DNA from: Mesostigma viride
Lineage: Eukaryota; Streptophyta; Mesostigmatophyceae; Mesostigmatales; Mesostigmataceae
Length of the DNA stretch: 64,000 nucleotides
Reading direction: 5' to 3'
NCBI GenBank assembly: GCA_009746045.1
Contig: RPFO01001162.1
Coordinates: 683,978 to 747,977 of the forward strand
Shown here: one piece after another, positions 1-13,939 of the stretch
Numbering within the stretch: the first letter of the stretch is position 1
How the letters are laid out: every line of letters starts with the position of its first letter
Position numbers and translations under genes: made by a program
The notes under the pieces: generated by a model
What the model was told of the DNA's origin: nothing
Databases searched by the model: none
The model's input: only the letters and a program-made list of their open reading frames with translations

Positions 1-2192
<2,192 letters not shown>

Positions 2193-2312
2193 GTTAAGCA
2201 ATTAGCCGGGCTATTTTCTTATATACGTCGAAGGTTCACTTTGACCACTTGCGCAAGTGGTCAAAGTGAACCTTCGACGTATATAAGCAAATAGCCCGGC
2301 TAGTTGCTTAAC
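2193..2312. repeat. 119-bp near-perfect palindrome
   Basis: The sequence from GTTAAGC at 2193 to GCTTAAC at 2312 is an inverted repeat with no spacer, centred at 2252/2253 on TTGCGCAA. The inner 70 bp (2218-2287) is a perfect palindrome; the outer arms have a few mismatches. It could fold into one long hairpin. It looks like a fold-back or miniature inverted-repeat element, but no target-site duplication was established. Confidence 0.9.
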
Positions 2313-2843
2313 AAGTAGGCTGGCCAGTGGGCCATGCACTGGTTTGGGGACTTGACCACCTGGAAGAATGAGATGGTTTAAGGGTTATTTCCTCGGAAGA
2401 CTACTCGGAAGACTACTCGGAAGAATCCACGGAATCATACTCTGCCATGGCCTCGCTAAGTCCGGGTGGTGTACGACCCAGAGGTTCCTTTCTCAAACTT
2501 GTGATTGACGCTGCTAGCGACTCTTTCTCAAGTCGTCAATATCCCTGGTGACGGCGGCAGGAACAATGGACAGCTGGTCTAGTCGTAGCGGTACTCAAGA
2601 TGCACAAGTTACTAGGACATCGAAGTTCAGCGTCTACGATGATTACCTCGTGCATGGTGGGCTATTGCATGTACATGCGCTATGCTGTTGTGATGCCCAG
2701 AGTGTGGCTTGGGCTTGTCCTAGTCCATGACAGTCACAGCGCTGAGCATGCATGGGAACCTGCGTTAAGGGCTAACCTGCTCACGGGCAGATCGGAACGT
2801 GCTGCCACGTGCTTCGATCCACGCCCCTCTTTCTCGCCTGCAG

Positions 2844-5800
2844 TGGGGCTTCCTCACCTTCACCTACATCGCGACCACGCTCTTCACGTCGGTCGTGACC
2901 AACAGCGCGGCCGTCGCCATCATGTTCCCCATCGCCTACTCGGTGATGCTCCAGGACCCCGCGCTGAGCATCGACGAGATCCTGATCACCCTCATGTTGT
3001 CCGCGTCAGACTACATCACGCCCATCGGCTACCAGACCAACATGATGGTCTTCGGGCCGGGGGGGTACCGCTTCAGCGACTACACCAAGTTCGGGGGAGC
3101 CCTCCAGGTGGGTGACCGCCAGCATGTATGTAATCGTATGCGCATACATTACTAGAGTATATGCGCTGTGGAACAGGACCGGGATATTCTAAGCGGGGGA
3201 ACCGTGTACGCCTGCTCCCTAGTATATAGTGACCACATCACGATCGGTGGATGCCTCCAGGTGGGTGACCGCCAGCATTACACACATCTGCATTTAATTT
3301 ATGTAATCTCGTACGTTCCCACGTCTTACTTGTGTGCTGATACACGTTTGTTGTGGAACAGTGCACGCCTACTCTGTGCTGTGGAATAGGGCACGTGTAC
3401 TCTATTATGCTGTGGAACAGTGCACGCGTACTCCATGCTGTGGAACAGTGCACACGTACTCCATGCTGTGGAACAGTGCACGCGTACTCCATGCTGTGGA
3501 ACAGTGCACGCGTACTCCATGCTGCGGAACAGTGCACGCGTACTCCATGCTGTGCAATACATAGGGCACGCGTACTCTGCAGTATATTTGTTACCCCGGT
3601 TGGTTGCATCAATCATCACTGGTACTGAATTGAGCTTGTGGAATCACGTTTTTGCAGTTCTGGTTGCATGCCTCAATCACCATGCATGCAAATTTTAACT
3701 GTTAGAGTAATTAATCACTGCAAGTGTGCTTTGATGACAAACTGCCAGGCAAACATGTGTGCTTTGATGACAAACAGGCGAAGGTGGGTGGTTTTTGGAT
3801 GTGGGCAGCGTTTGCACCTACCAACGCATGTAATGAGGTGTGGCATATGTGAATGTTGACCGACTTCATACGCAGTGGCCTTGTCATGGTTTGGATGACA
3901 GTGCTGCTAAGCATGGGTCATTTACTATGCGAAAGCGATGGGATTGGTTAGGCAAGAGAGCCTGCTATATTGTTTGGGAGCTGTGCATTAGTTGTCATTT
4001 CGAGCAGCCAGCTCTGCGCAGCGCATTTCGATCCCCTTCTTTTTTCTGTGGCTGCGTCGCGTGTGACTTGTCAGATGCCCGCATGCCACAATGCTGTCTG
4101 GCTGCTTGCGTGCGCTCATAAAACTGTCATCTACCTGTGTCATGTGGGCTGGAAGTGTCATATTCATGCAACAGACCATTAACGCAATATGTCCCTTTAA
4201 CCTAATTGCACCTTACGTCACATGATATTGGTGCCTAATGTTACGCTTGCAAAAACACTGCCTATCAGCCGCTACAAAACCCCAACTGACAATACTATTC
4301 TTCTCTCCACATCGGCTTGCAATGCGTGCAACTGCCCACCTACCCTGCTCCGTTCCTGCCAGGTCTGGCTGCTGATCGTCGCCATCCCGCTCATCATCTG
4401 GAAGAAGTACTGGTACATCTTCACCATCGGGTTCGTCGCGGCCAACCTCGTCGTCTTCTTTTGGTCGATTCGGGTACGTGCGCGCGCCTACTGCCTGGTG
4501 ACGTGCGCAACTGTCGCGCCCCCTAGCCTAGGTGAGCATCGCAAACGTGATAGCAGATTTTGTGTGTCTGATGGGGAGGGAGACTATGGTGAGGTCGACG
4601 TTCACTACTTTGTGCATGCCGATGTGATGCGCACGGCTGAAGATGTGTGAATATGGCGCATCACCATGCAGGCACTGCTTATGTGTATCCTGCCTGACAG
4701 TGCACAGTGGGCGCGCTGTGCACTAGGCGCCGTGCACCCTTGATGGCAGGTACCAGCTGCCTCTATCTGTGTCCAAGCATGGCGCGGTGCACTGAATGGA
4801 TGGGCATGCTGAGGGAGCCACGTGCTTGGAAGCTAAGGGTCTCTGTTGCGCTCATGACAGGTGCGGGCTGGGAGCCATAGGTTAGTGGTGTCTGCATATG
4901 GAGCTGGTATATGTCATTACATGTCTCAATCATAGTTTTATAGAGCTGGTATAAAGGAGCTGGTATACGTCATTACGTGTCTCAATCATAGTTATATAGA
5001 GCTGGCATAATGGAGCTGGTGTATGTCATTACGTGGCTCAATCATAGTTATATAGGGCTGATATAATGGAGCTGGTATATGTCATTACGAGTCTCAATCA
5101 TAGTTATAAAGAGCTGGTATACTGGAGCTGGTATATGTCATTACGTGTCTCAATCATAGTTATATAGAGCTGGCATAATGGAGCTGGTATATGTCATTAC
5201 GTGTCTCAATCATAGTTATATAGACCTGGTATAATGGAGCTGGTATATGTCATTAGTCTTTGCGTGTCTTCACATCAGCAGCTTGCTTTTATGTCGACGA
5301 ACCTTGAAACGTGCTGATCATGCGTAGCCTGCATCTCTTGTAGTAGTAATAATAATAATAATAATAATAACAATAATAATAATAGGATTTCTTCGAATCG
5401 TGGTTCTCTGAACATAGTTTCTTTATAGTGAGATGGAAGGGTAGCCGCTATAGCTAGGTTATTGGGTTCACGTGACATACCTTTTGAGGCCGGTGTGGCC
5501 TGATCCGGATCAGTCGTGGCCAAAGCTTTGGCCAGTTTTTTCTTGGCCAGGTGGCAGGAGCTACTTTGAGATACAGTACTGCATAAGTAGTTTCGTGTAG
5601 TGGTACGAGAGAGACCGCCGCAGGCGGCTGGGACAGCCGCTGGTTTTATGTCCCGCCGGCCGCGCGGGTTTCAGGCGTCAGACAATTAAGTCATAAATTA
5701 AACATGGAAAATTGTGGGCCGGCTGCCCTTGGTCAGGCCGCGCGCCACTAGACCTTAGGCAGCTAGTACGGAATGTACGTCATGGCTGAAAAACCGGTGT

Positions 5801-8432
5801 CACATGCTAGTGACGTGACGGTCGCCATGCACTTGTCAGTGCATGGCCACATTTTGTGACGAAAGCACTTTGCGTGGCAAGTCCTAGCGGGCTTGAAAGT
5901 AGGAGTAGGAATAGTTCAAAGCTTGTATAATTCGTAGGGAGTTTGTGACGCAAGTCTGACGTTACACGGAAAGTGAATGACGGTTGTCGACGTCTGTCCT
6001 GCTTGGCCAAAGGGGAATGTAGCCAAACGCAGTTTGTCGTCTAGTTAGTTTCTTTCACAATTTGGCTGCGCCGACACCCAGTGCCGGCAGCAAAAAATGG
6101 CGGAACAAGAAATTCCCCAGCGCACCTGTTTATGGTGCGGGGCTAGCTCCGAATAATTTTATTGCGGCAGCTGTCAAATTACCCACGCTTTTCTGGAGCG
6201 GTTGACAGGTTGCCAAATTTCCTGGACCTTTGTTACGGTCCGGGTGGTCGGGTTTTTCCGGTTCGTTTTTTGTTATTATGCATTATTAAGAAAAACCGGC
6301 GGAGTAGTCTAAGTCATCCTTGCTGAGCTGCAACGAGCCAGCAAATGCCGCCATTGTTAAAGCGACTCAGCGAGCCGGCTGGCTGTGGCGGACCATCGTA
6401 CCTGGGGATGCTTTCACCCCGGGTTGGTCGTTCCGTCATGCGCAGGCCAGCCTGCTTTTAACCGGCTTGTACCTGGGGATGCTTGCACTCCGGGTTGCGC
6501 TGGTAGAAGGCCGCTGAGGCGTCCACTTAAAAATTAATTCCCAGCGATTGTCACCGGGCCTAGTTGGGGGGTCTTGCCAGGCACTGTGGCAGGCGCCCAA
6601 CTTGTCTTCTCAATGCGCCCAGTCGATCCCGCCGGATCTGCACCAAGCTGTGACCGCGACGGTAATTGCCCTGCGAGAGGGGGCAGTTCAACGGCGCCGC
6701 CCAGCCATGCATGAAAAGGTGGCCCTTGCGAGGGTTAATATACTGGAGGCGTAGACACAGGCGCCGCATTTTGGTACTGCGCGACAGGTCGCGCTCGAGG
6801 TCGGTGATGAAGCGAGGAGCGTCGGCGCCTTAAGTCAAGCTTCAAGTCGCCAGGGGAGGGGTGATGGGGCATGCTCTACGTGCTGAATTGTTTTCTTATT
6901 CGGTTCCACCTTGCCATTCATTCATGATGGCCCAGTCCACTCATTGTTCTAAAAATGACTGGTGATTCTTGGGAGTGAACGGGTGTAATCGGATTTCTTC
7001 GAAAATAGTTTAGCGTAGTGGTACGAGAGAGACCGCCGCAGGCGGCTGGGACAGCCGCTGGTTTTATGTCCCGCCGGCCGCGCGGGTTTCAGGCGTCAGA
7101 TATATATACATAAATTAAATATGGGAAATTGTGGACCGGCTGCCCTTGGTCACGCCGCGCGCCACTAGTCCTTTGGCAGCTAGTATGGAATGTACGTCAT
7201 CGCTGAAAAACCGGTGTCACAACATGCTAGTGACCTGACGGTCGCCGCTTGTCAGTGCATGGCCACATTTTGTGACGAAAGCACTTTGCGTGGCAAGTCC
7301 TAGCGGGCTTTGAAAGTAGTAGGAATATTTCAAAGCTTGTATAATGCGTAGGGAGTTTTTGACGCAAGTCTGACGTTACACGGAAAGTGAACGACGGTTG
7401 TCGACGGCTGTCCTGCTTGGCCGAAGGGGAATATAGCCAATCGCAGCTTGTCGTCTAGGTAGTTCCTTTCACCCACCCACCCACCCCTTTGTTCGCTGGT
7501 GCTGGGGGCATGCACTACGTGCTGAATTGTTTGATTCTTATTCGGCTCCACCTTGCCATTCATTCATGATGGCCCAGTCCACTTGTTCTAATATAAAGAC
7601 TGGTGGTTCTTGGGAGTTAACGGGTGTAATAATAGTAATGATGATAATAATAATAATAGTAATAAAGATCACTAAGCTCCCAAGAAGACCAGCATTTGAT
7701 TGAATACAATAAGTGGAGCCCTGCCACAAATGCACCAGTTTACAGTGGCCTTAAGGTTTCTCAACCCGCACGCGGAAGCACGAAACCTGCAGGGTGGGAG
7801 GGAGGGAAAAGAAACAATTGCGGATCATTGCCGGCCTACTAGCTAGCTTAAGGCATGGTCCGCCGACACACAAGCTGACATCATCCTAATAAGTAACACC
7901 GCCGGCATGCGTCACACGCCAGCCTTAACAGTGCTGAAAACGCCACCACACATAACGTGGCCACGCACCCCCAGGCTAGCTAGTCGTTAACCGTACAGGT
8001 AGTCGTACAAGGTTCTCAAGACTGACAAACATAAAACTCGCCCATCGACCCCTTGGGCCGGTCCGAGTCCACTATACAATAAGTAATCGCGACTCTCTAA
8101 AAAACCAAATGAGTCAAACATTCGTTAAGCAACCAGCCGACCCTACAGGTCCCCAGCTAATCTCAGCCGGTGCAACCAAATACGAATCTTTGCAAGCAAG
8201 TCGTATAAAACCTACAATTAAGTTTTTCGGACCACTAGTTAATAGCCACCGACCCTTATGAACAACCGGGTCATCCAAGGGAAATTCAGGCGAGCATGAA
8301 ACCCTTTGTACTGTCAGATCGAATTAGTCAGCCCATGTCGCAGACAGCCTTCCACATGCAGGCCAAGGCATAGCGGCCCTGTCTTTCCTGCATATGTTAA
8401 TTAAACTATATATTCAGAGAAAACCGATAATC

Positions 8433-8465
<33 letters not shown>

Positions 8466-9421
8466 GCGCAACATTTGTGCAGCACGACCTTTCAGAGCAC
8501 GGCTCTTTACTTACACGGCTCTTTACCTGACTCTTTACCTGACGGCTCTTTACAACACGGCTCTTTACCTGACGGCTCTTTACAGCATGGCTCCCTTGTA
8601 CAGCATGATGGGCTCTCTTGTAATCTCTTGTACAGAATGATGGGCTCTCTTGTAATCGCTTGTACAAATGATGGGCTCTCTTGTAATCTCTTGTACAAAT
8701 GATGGGCTCTCTTGTAATCTCTTGTACAGAATGATGGGCTCTCTTATAATCTCTTGTACAGACTGATGGGCTCTCTTGTAATCTCTTGTACAGAATTATG
8801 GGCTCTCTTGTAATCTCTTGTACAGACTGATGGGCACTCTTGTAATCTCTTGTACAGCATGATGGGCGTGTGAGACCACGGTTGTGCGTGCAGAGCTATG
8901 GTGGTGCTAATTGATGACTGCACGGTTAAATGACCGGCGAGTACAACACCTTTGACAGTGCATGACCTCGATCGTGCGAACTCTTAGACTTGCTCATGAT
9001 ATATCTGACCACTTGCCAACCCGGAATGGTTGACTTACGAATTCGACATGCGTGCATCCTCGCACACACTGGCTTCACCCTGCATCTCCCCGTCACCGTG
9101 CAGGGTCCCAGGCAGGCGCTGGAGCCCGTCTACAGCATGCCGAGGGAGCTGCGGAGCGTCGGGGGCGAGAACGGCTCCAAGGGGGCTGAGGGGGACAAGG
9201 AGGGCAGCACGTCGGAGCCGAGCGCCGGTTCCTTGAGTATGCCAGGCTCAGTTATCAGTGACGAGAAGGGCCCGCTCCAGGAAGACACCAAGCAGAGTCC
9301 GGGGATCGCCTCTGGGGGCGCAGGAGGCTCGATTCCAGTCCCTGAGCCTGTCATGGTTGATATTGAGGGTGGCGTGGTGGACCAGGTGCTCTATCCCATG
9401 AAGCACGCGGGGCCACCCTGA
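2844..9421 (+). CDS. SLC13/DASS-type sulfate or dicarboxylate transporter, C-terminal part
   Basis: Three exons of a membrane transporter of the divalent-anion:Na+ symporter family (SLC13; the algal SLT/SAC1-like sulfate transporters belong here). Exons: 2844-3107, 4363-4473, 9104-9421 with the stop at 9419-9421. Every intron is GT-AG and every join is phase 0. Exon 1 encodes a membrane helix with SVVTNSAAVAIMFPIA, where the TNSAA segment matches the family's second substrate-binding loop, and then PIGYQTNMMVFGPGGYRF, the conserved C-terminal DASS signature. Exon 2 encodes two further hydrophobic helices, so the transport domain ends there. Exon 3 is a Gly/Ser/Glu-rich tail of about 105 residues, presumably cytosolic. 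The 5' exons were not found, so the gene is partial. The second intron is 4.6 kb and full of repeats. Substrate (sulfate, dicarboxylate or other) cannot be decided. The first donor is duplicated at 3254. Confidence 0.85.
3254..3278 (+). repeat. Copy of exon end plus 5' splice site (SLC13-like gene)
   Basis: Twenty-five bases are identical to 3101-3125, which spans the end of the first visible exon (CCTCCAG) and the donor GTGGGT with following intron bases. The copy lies 153 bp downstream inside the intron, giving a second potential donor in a matching context. The bases between the two copies are not similar to each other, so this is a dispersed rather than a simple tandem duplication. Confidence 0.85.
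3349..3575. repeat. 28-bp minisatellite in SLC13-like intron 1
   Basis: About eight units of a 28-bp repeat of the form TGCTGTGGAACAGTGCACGC followed by GTACTCCA, with outer units more diverged. A degenerate unit is visible upstream at about 3165-3225. The short open frames on both strands here are repeat translations, not genes. Confidence 0.9.
4901..5258. repeat. 56-bp tandem repeat in SLC13-like intron 2
   Basis: Six full units and one partial unit with starts at 4901, 4957, 5013, 5069, 5125, 5181 and 5237, an exact 56-bp period. Each unit begins GAGCTGGTAT and contains GTCTCAATCATAG. The unit itself carries a second GAGCTGG, so it may have grown from a shorter duplication. It begins about 430 bp downstream of the exon 2 donor at 4474. 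Confidence 0.93.
5341..7675. mobile_element. Two direct copies of a repeat element with (TAA)n tails
   Basis: Two blocks occur twice in the same order. Block X is at 5594-6056 and 7013-7472 (starts near GTGGTACGAGAGAGACCGCC). Block Y is at about 6860-6987 and 7505-7632 (contains TTCATGATGGCCCAGTCCAC). Each X is preceded by GGATTTCTTCGAA, and the second Y ends in a (TAA/ATA)n tract to 7675; another (TAA)n tract lies just before the first copy at 5341-5388. The first copy has about 800 extra bases (6060-6855) between X and Y that the second lacks. Head-to-tail copies with TAA tails suggest a retroposed element. No coding capacity was recognised. Confidence 0.7.
7676..8430. other. Intron sequence without recognised features
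   Basis: Part of the large second intron of the SLC13-like gene. No tandem repeat, conserved coding block or RNA was recognised. It contains many short CTAGCTAG-like words. An (ATA)n tract follows at 8430-8465. Confidence 0.5.
8500..8866. repeat. Two adjacent minisatellites (15-bp and 32-bp units)
   Basis: From 8500 to about 8590 there are several copies of GGCTCTTTACCTGAC-like units. From 8607 to 8866 about eight units of a 32-bp repeat follow (GATGGGCTCTCTTGTAATCT plus CTTGTACAGAAT). Both share GGCTCT and TTGTACAG words, so the second may derive from the first. They lie about 240 bp upstream of the last exon acceptor at 9101-9103. Confidence 0.88.
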
Positions 9422-9964
9422 ATTGTGCAGGAGCAGCCCAGCTGGGGCACGGGAGCCTCGTGAGCCAATTTGCATGACACTGCGTGACGTGTCCATACTT
9501 GCGTGATTAATTGCGCTTTCTATTAACTTGCGTGTATGTGATTAATTGAGACTGCTCGCTGCCTAGTATATGTAGCTGTCATTCGACCAGCCGGCTGACC
9601 AGGCCTGTCAGCCGACCAAGGTTGCCATGAAACCGCTCCATCATTGCATGAGGGCCTGCACGAGCCCGGTGCGCAATCCGCTTGTAATGCATGTGTACCT
9701 TTATCATAATTCTTACTCCCTGGGTTCTTATGGGCCACTGCGGAACTAGGTCTGCATGCCTTATTACAATTTTTCAACCTCCTTGGCTGCTTGAAGCGAT
9801 ACTCGGCAGCCTTGCTGTGGCAGTAGAGGGGTTTTGCAGTAGCTGACAGGCCTCCCACTACACTGGATGTGGTGGTTAGGCTGTTTCCATGCAATCTATA
9901 GGTCTTTGATCACCAGCCTGGGCAATTTAACTCTTATGTCACTTCACAATTGATTAATTAACCA
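9422..9964. other. 3' flank of the SLC13-like gene, no gene recognised
   Basis: Sequence between the transporter stop and the first retrotransposon fragment. It should hold the 3' UTR of the transporter. A TGTAA word, the usual green-algal polyadenylation signal, is present at about 9681. No other feature was recognised. Confidence 0.4.
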
Positions 9965-10515
9965 CATGCCTTAAGGAGTGAGCGGATGGAGGATTCGGTC
10001 AGGGTGGTGATGAGGGGCTGGGGGGGCCAGAGCTCTTCGATGGGGCATCCAAGGAGGGAGAAGAGGGCGTATTGCTGGAGGTGGGGGCGGCGTTCTTTGG
10101 GGACAAGGTCGAAAGTGTAATGGCGCCTCTGGAAAGCATCGAAGAGGCGACCCTGGATGAAGAGCTGCTTGCACAGTGCCGTAAGCGAGGCGTGCGATCG
10201 AAAAACCACGCAGGCCAGGATGCGATCGTGGCTGAGCTTGTCAAAAAAGCCGGGCTGGCTGGCGTCAAAGTCGTACTCCCGTCAAAAGTCGGCTCGGCAG
10301 GGCGACTGCGCTTGGGTTCAGGCGACGCTGCTGACGAGGCTAGCCCGGGAGGGGGCTGGGCAACCACTAGGGCTTGGCTAGTGGCGCCGCTGCCTTCTGG
10401 GCCGGAGGACGAAGCTGCAGCTGAATTAAGGTGCAGACGTATTTTCAGGGCTGAGCGCAGCCACCAGGTTGCGTTGCGCGGAGGAGCGTTTGCTCGCCAT
10501 ATTAATTGATTAATT
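9965..10515 (-). pseudogene. Non-LTR retrotransposon ORF1 N-terminal fragment
   Basis: On the minus strand this encodes pieces of the N-terminal region of an ORF1 protein. One frame reads ALVVAQPPPGLASSAASPEP, matching the segment near 56300 (ALVVAQQPPGLNASPSASPD). A second frame reads HYTFDLVPKERRPHLQQYAL and SLLGCPIEELW, matching the LLFGCPRPQLQHTILNSLLQ block at 56000. The two blocks are in different frames, so the copy is broken. There is no downstream ORF1 C-terminus here. Confidence 0.6.
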
Positions 10516-11040
10516 AATAGACACATGCATGACTGCGTCACGTGAGCATAAGTCCTCAGTGGGAGGGGAACATGGGATGGAATGGATGGTGTAAGCTATC
10601 TAGGTCCTAGTTACAGGGGTGTGGGCACCGCGGCCCGAATCGCTATGAATGCCATACGCGGTCACACGCGGAGCCCCCCACGTACAGACTTGGGGGTGGT
10701 CTCCTTCATATCACTACTTGCCATCAATCCTTGTGTACCATCTGCCTCCATATTACGTGCTCGCCATATATTGCGTAATAGCTTCGGAAAATTTTATCAG
10801 CGTGTGTGTCTCAGAAAGACGAAGCGATTGTGAGATTCACAGCCGAATTTGGTGCCCAAACGTGAAAGTTATGAGCTCCGCCGTCAGCCATGGCTACCTC
10901 GTGGCTCGCGGCTCGTGGCTTGCCTAGCCTTGCCGTACACGCATGTGCGCCCATGATTAATTAATTGATTTTAATAGACACGTGAGTGCATCACGTTAGC
11001 ATAAGTCCTCAGTGGGAGGGGAACATGGGATGGAATGGAT
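10516..11040 (-). mobile_element. Retroelement 3' end and 5' leader fragments with TTAA tails
   Basis: Read on the minus strand, two copies of the same 3' terminus appear at about 10503-10580 and 10955-11030: CCTCCCACTGAGGACTT, a CACGTGAC-type hairpin, then a (TTAATTAA)n tail. Between them, 10582-10650 repeats 13530-13600, and 10755-10915 repeats the ORF1 leader seen at 56430-56610 (contains ATGAGCTCCGCCGTCAGCC). These are pieces of the same retroelement families rather than a gene. Confidence 0.65.
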
Positions 11041-13435
11041 TAATTAATTAATTAATTAATTAAACTCGTGCTCCCGTTGGGGAGTCACGGAGCACCGAAG
11101 TGCTTTTATAATCCCTCTGTGTGCACAACAGGAGAAAGGGCAGAGCCCCCCAGTCTCCTTCATGCCTAAGGCATGCCACAGCTGCATTCGGGCGTGCTAG
11201 CTAAACGGACACGCTAACGATCCGGCAATCTGTGGGTGCAATAAGACCCATGTGAGCATGGCATAACTAGGGAGCGTGTGCAAGGAATCTGGTCATGGCC
11301 AGGACGTAGCATGGCTGTACAAGCCTACTAGGACTAAGCTAAGGCTATGGCTGGTTGTATACCGTGCATGAGTGATGCATGTGTCTAGGTATGTTCAGTG
11401 GCACAGCTAGGCAAACATTCTAAGCTGCCATGGCGGCAGTGACTTCCGTGAGAGATACAAGCTAGGGCTATTGCTATTCTAGCCCGCTGGGGGCGTCCAC
11501 ATCTTGTGGTTGATCATCAGGTCCCCGCCCCTCCAGTATACACCTTGGGCTTCTGGGGGCCCTGCTTATGGCGGAGGTATTCCGGCCACACCTGGACGAC
11601 CTCACCTGGACGCTGGATGACGACCTGACCCCCGCTCAGCAACAGCAGCGACGCGACCTGTGGCCGGAATACCTCCGCCATAAGCAGGACCCCCACAAGC
11701 CCAAGGTGTACTGGAGGGGCGGGGACCTGATGATCAACCACAAGATGTGGACGCCCCCAGCGGGCTAGAATAGCAATAGCCCTAGCAATTGTAACCATTG
11801 GAGTCACTGCCGCTAAGGCAGCCATGCCTAGAATGTTCGCCTAGCTGTGCCAACATACCTAGTCACGTGCCGCCAACGCACGGTACACAACCAGCCATAG
11901 CCTTAGCCTAGTCCTAGCACAGCCATGCTACGCCCGTGCTATGGTCAGATTACTTGCCCACGCTATACTTGTTATGCCCCGCTTACATGGGTCTTATTGC
12001 ACCCACAGTTTGCCGGATCGTTAGCCTGTCCTTTCAGCTAGCCGCGCCCCAATTGCAGCTGTGGCATGCCTTTGGCATGAAGGAGACTGGGGGTCTCTGC
12101 CCTTTCTCCTGTAGTGCACACACAGGGACAGTAAAAGCACTTCAGTGCTCCGTGACTCCCCAACGGGAGCACGTGTTTAATTAATTAATTAATTCCGGCC
12201 ACAGGTCGCGTCGCTGCTGCTGCTGAGCGGGGGTCAGGTCGTCGTCCAGCGTCCAGGTGAGGTCGTGCAACCGCTTGCGACGGGAGACTGGAACCGCTGC
12301 TTGTCCTCACGGGAGGGGAAGGTGAGCAGGACTGGTAGGGGAGCCGCCTTGTCCCGTGAGTGGGGAAGGCGGTGCATGACACCCACGCAGTTCTACCTCA
12401 CCTACCAAGCCCATGAGGGTAAGTAAGGAGCTGGTCCTTAAGCTCGTCGGCAAGGGAGGTTGACGTCTCACCTGGCTTCTGGGGGAAGCGACGCAGCACC
12501 ACCCGGCAGTTGCGGCGGGGCGCGGTACGTCGGTGGCCTCCCGTTGTTGAGCCTGGCGAAGGTCTTCAAGCTCCTGGAGCTTCGTAGCGATTGCGTCGGT
12601 GGTGGAGGCGGTCGCTGTCCGCAGCAGGTCCGCATAGGATAGGGGGGCGGGAGGTCACCAGCATCCAGCCGGGGTGGCTGGGACGCGATGGTGGCCGTCT
12701 GCTCCACTATTCTGATTTCTTTGGTATCTTTGGTACCTGTGAGGCAAGGGCCTCGGTGTGGGCGGTGATGGCTTCAAGCTTCTTCATGAGCACGCCGCAC
12801 TTGCCCTCCACCTGGTTAAGGCGAGAGACAAGTGCAGCGTGCGTGTCCGATGCCTGCGCCGCGGTGTGCAGCGCCGTGAACTGGGGTTGGAGCTTGTGGA
12901 CGACCTTGGTTTCCACATTGGAGACCCGGGCCTCCACCGTGTTGAGCGTCGTGTTCAGCGAGGTCAGCTTCTCGGCCAACGGCCAGGTCACGTGCTCCTC
13001 CAGCACTGCTCGGATGTCATCCTTGCAGAGGGAGCCGGGGAGCCGACGTGGCTGCGCAGGCTGGGCTGGGGTGCGGAGCTGAGCGATGATGGCGGCTTCA
13101 TGCAGTGAGCTGGAATGAGTGGCTGCACAGGATAGCGAGGCGCAGGGTGGGCAGGTCGTGGTGAATGGGCCCGCCGTGCCCCGGCCATGAGCTTAATTGC
13201 CTTCCTTCGTCAGGGCCAGCCAGGCGCTGAAAGAGAAGGAATCGTGGCTTGGGAGGTAGTGGCTCCAGTTTTCGTGGCAGGGTTTCTTGGGGTCTGGTGA
13301 GGCGCTTGGCGATGGGTTTGCTGGCGGTGGATTTGTGGGCCCAGTCGGCTGGGCAACGACGATGGCGAGTGCCGGGTTGGGCTGGGAGCCGGAAAGCTCC
13401 TTGTCCAAACTCCGTTTTGCTTTTTGGGTCGTCAT
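11041..13435 (-). mobile_element. ORF1-bearing non-LTR element, interrupted by a nested copy
   Basis: Minus-strand element. ORF1 remains start near 13435 (MTTQKAKRSLDKELSG), continue through a predicted coiled coil (13006-12707, EKLTSLNTTLNTVEARVSNV) and reach RRDLWPE at 12195. There the reading is split by a later insertion (11591-12191) and resumes at 11590 with YLRHK, VY and GGAGT, followed by a 3' UTR and a (TTAATTAA)n tail at 11041-11064. The stop-broken frames between 13190 and 12200 show decay. The DLTPAQQQQRR...LWPEYLRHK...VYWRGG...L.VN pattern is the usual C-terminal domain of LINE ORF1 proteins that bind RNA. No ORF2 follows ORF1 before the tail. Confidence 0.75.
11591..12191 (+). 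mobile_element. Nested 5'-truncated LINE-like copy with 12-bp target-site duplication
   Basis: The plus-strand copy starts inside ORF1 (LDDLTWTLDDDLTPAQQQQR), runs to the ORF1 stop at 11766-11768 (ending MWTPPAG), has a 3' UTR of about 400 bp, a hairpin (CTCCCCAACGGGAG) and a (TTAA)n tail. It is flanked by ATTCCGGCCACA at 11579-11590 and again at 12192-12203, and removing it rejoins the older minus-strand ORF1 exactly. Because both copies share their 3' 600 bp in opposite orientation, 11041-12194 is a large inverted repeat with a 68-bp spacer (11591-11658). Confidence 0.9.
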
Positions 13436-13939
13436 GGCTGCTTGTCACGTGCGTAACTTTGGCAATACTGCGTTTCAGCCGTAACCGATTATACTGGCAT
13501 GTCGGCGTCTCAAAAAAGCGCATCGAATGGAATGGATGGTGTAAGCTATCTAGGTCCTAGTTACAGGGGTGTGGGCACCGCGGCCCGAATCGCTATGAAT
13601 GCCATACCGGCGGTCACACGCGAAGCCCCCACAGACTTGGGGGTGGTCTCCTTCATCACTACTTGCCATATCTATCCTTGCGTACCATCTGCCTCCATAT
13701 ATTACAGACAAACCAGGAGGCTGCCCGTTTTGAGCCCGTCACGTCTAGTGTAGCACATGTCCATGCCGAGTCTATCACGAAAAGTCCACGGGCCGGCGGC
13801 CCTGCCGCGGGGCCTATAGCCGAGCTGGGGCACGCCAGGTGAGGAAATATCGCCCAGGCTGGGCGGGCTTGGTGCCAGCTAGTCTAGATATCTGATGTGT
13901 CTACCTGATCTGTGCGGGCCAGGTGCCCGGCTAGGCCCA
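13436..13939. other. Retroelement leader and unassigned sequence
   Basis: Positions 13525-13680 repeat 10571-10740 (GGAATGGATGGTGTAAGCTATC and following), which belongs to the retroelement terminal region. The remainder to 13939 has no recognised coding or structural feature. Confidence 0.5.

Noticed and set aside
2600-3155. Frames of 171 and 118 aa starting upstream of the first transporter exon
   Set aside because: Only the part from 2844 to 3107 matches the transporter; the rest is intron or upstream sequence.
5275-5523. Frame with a poly-Leu run at the (TAA)n tract
   Set aside because: The leucines come from the microsatellite and no flanking similarity exists.
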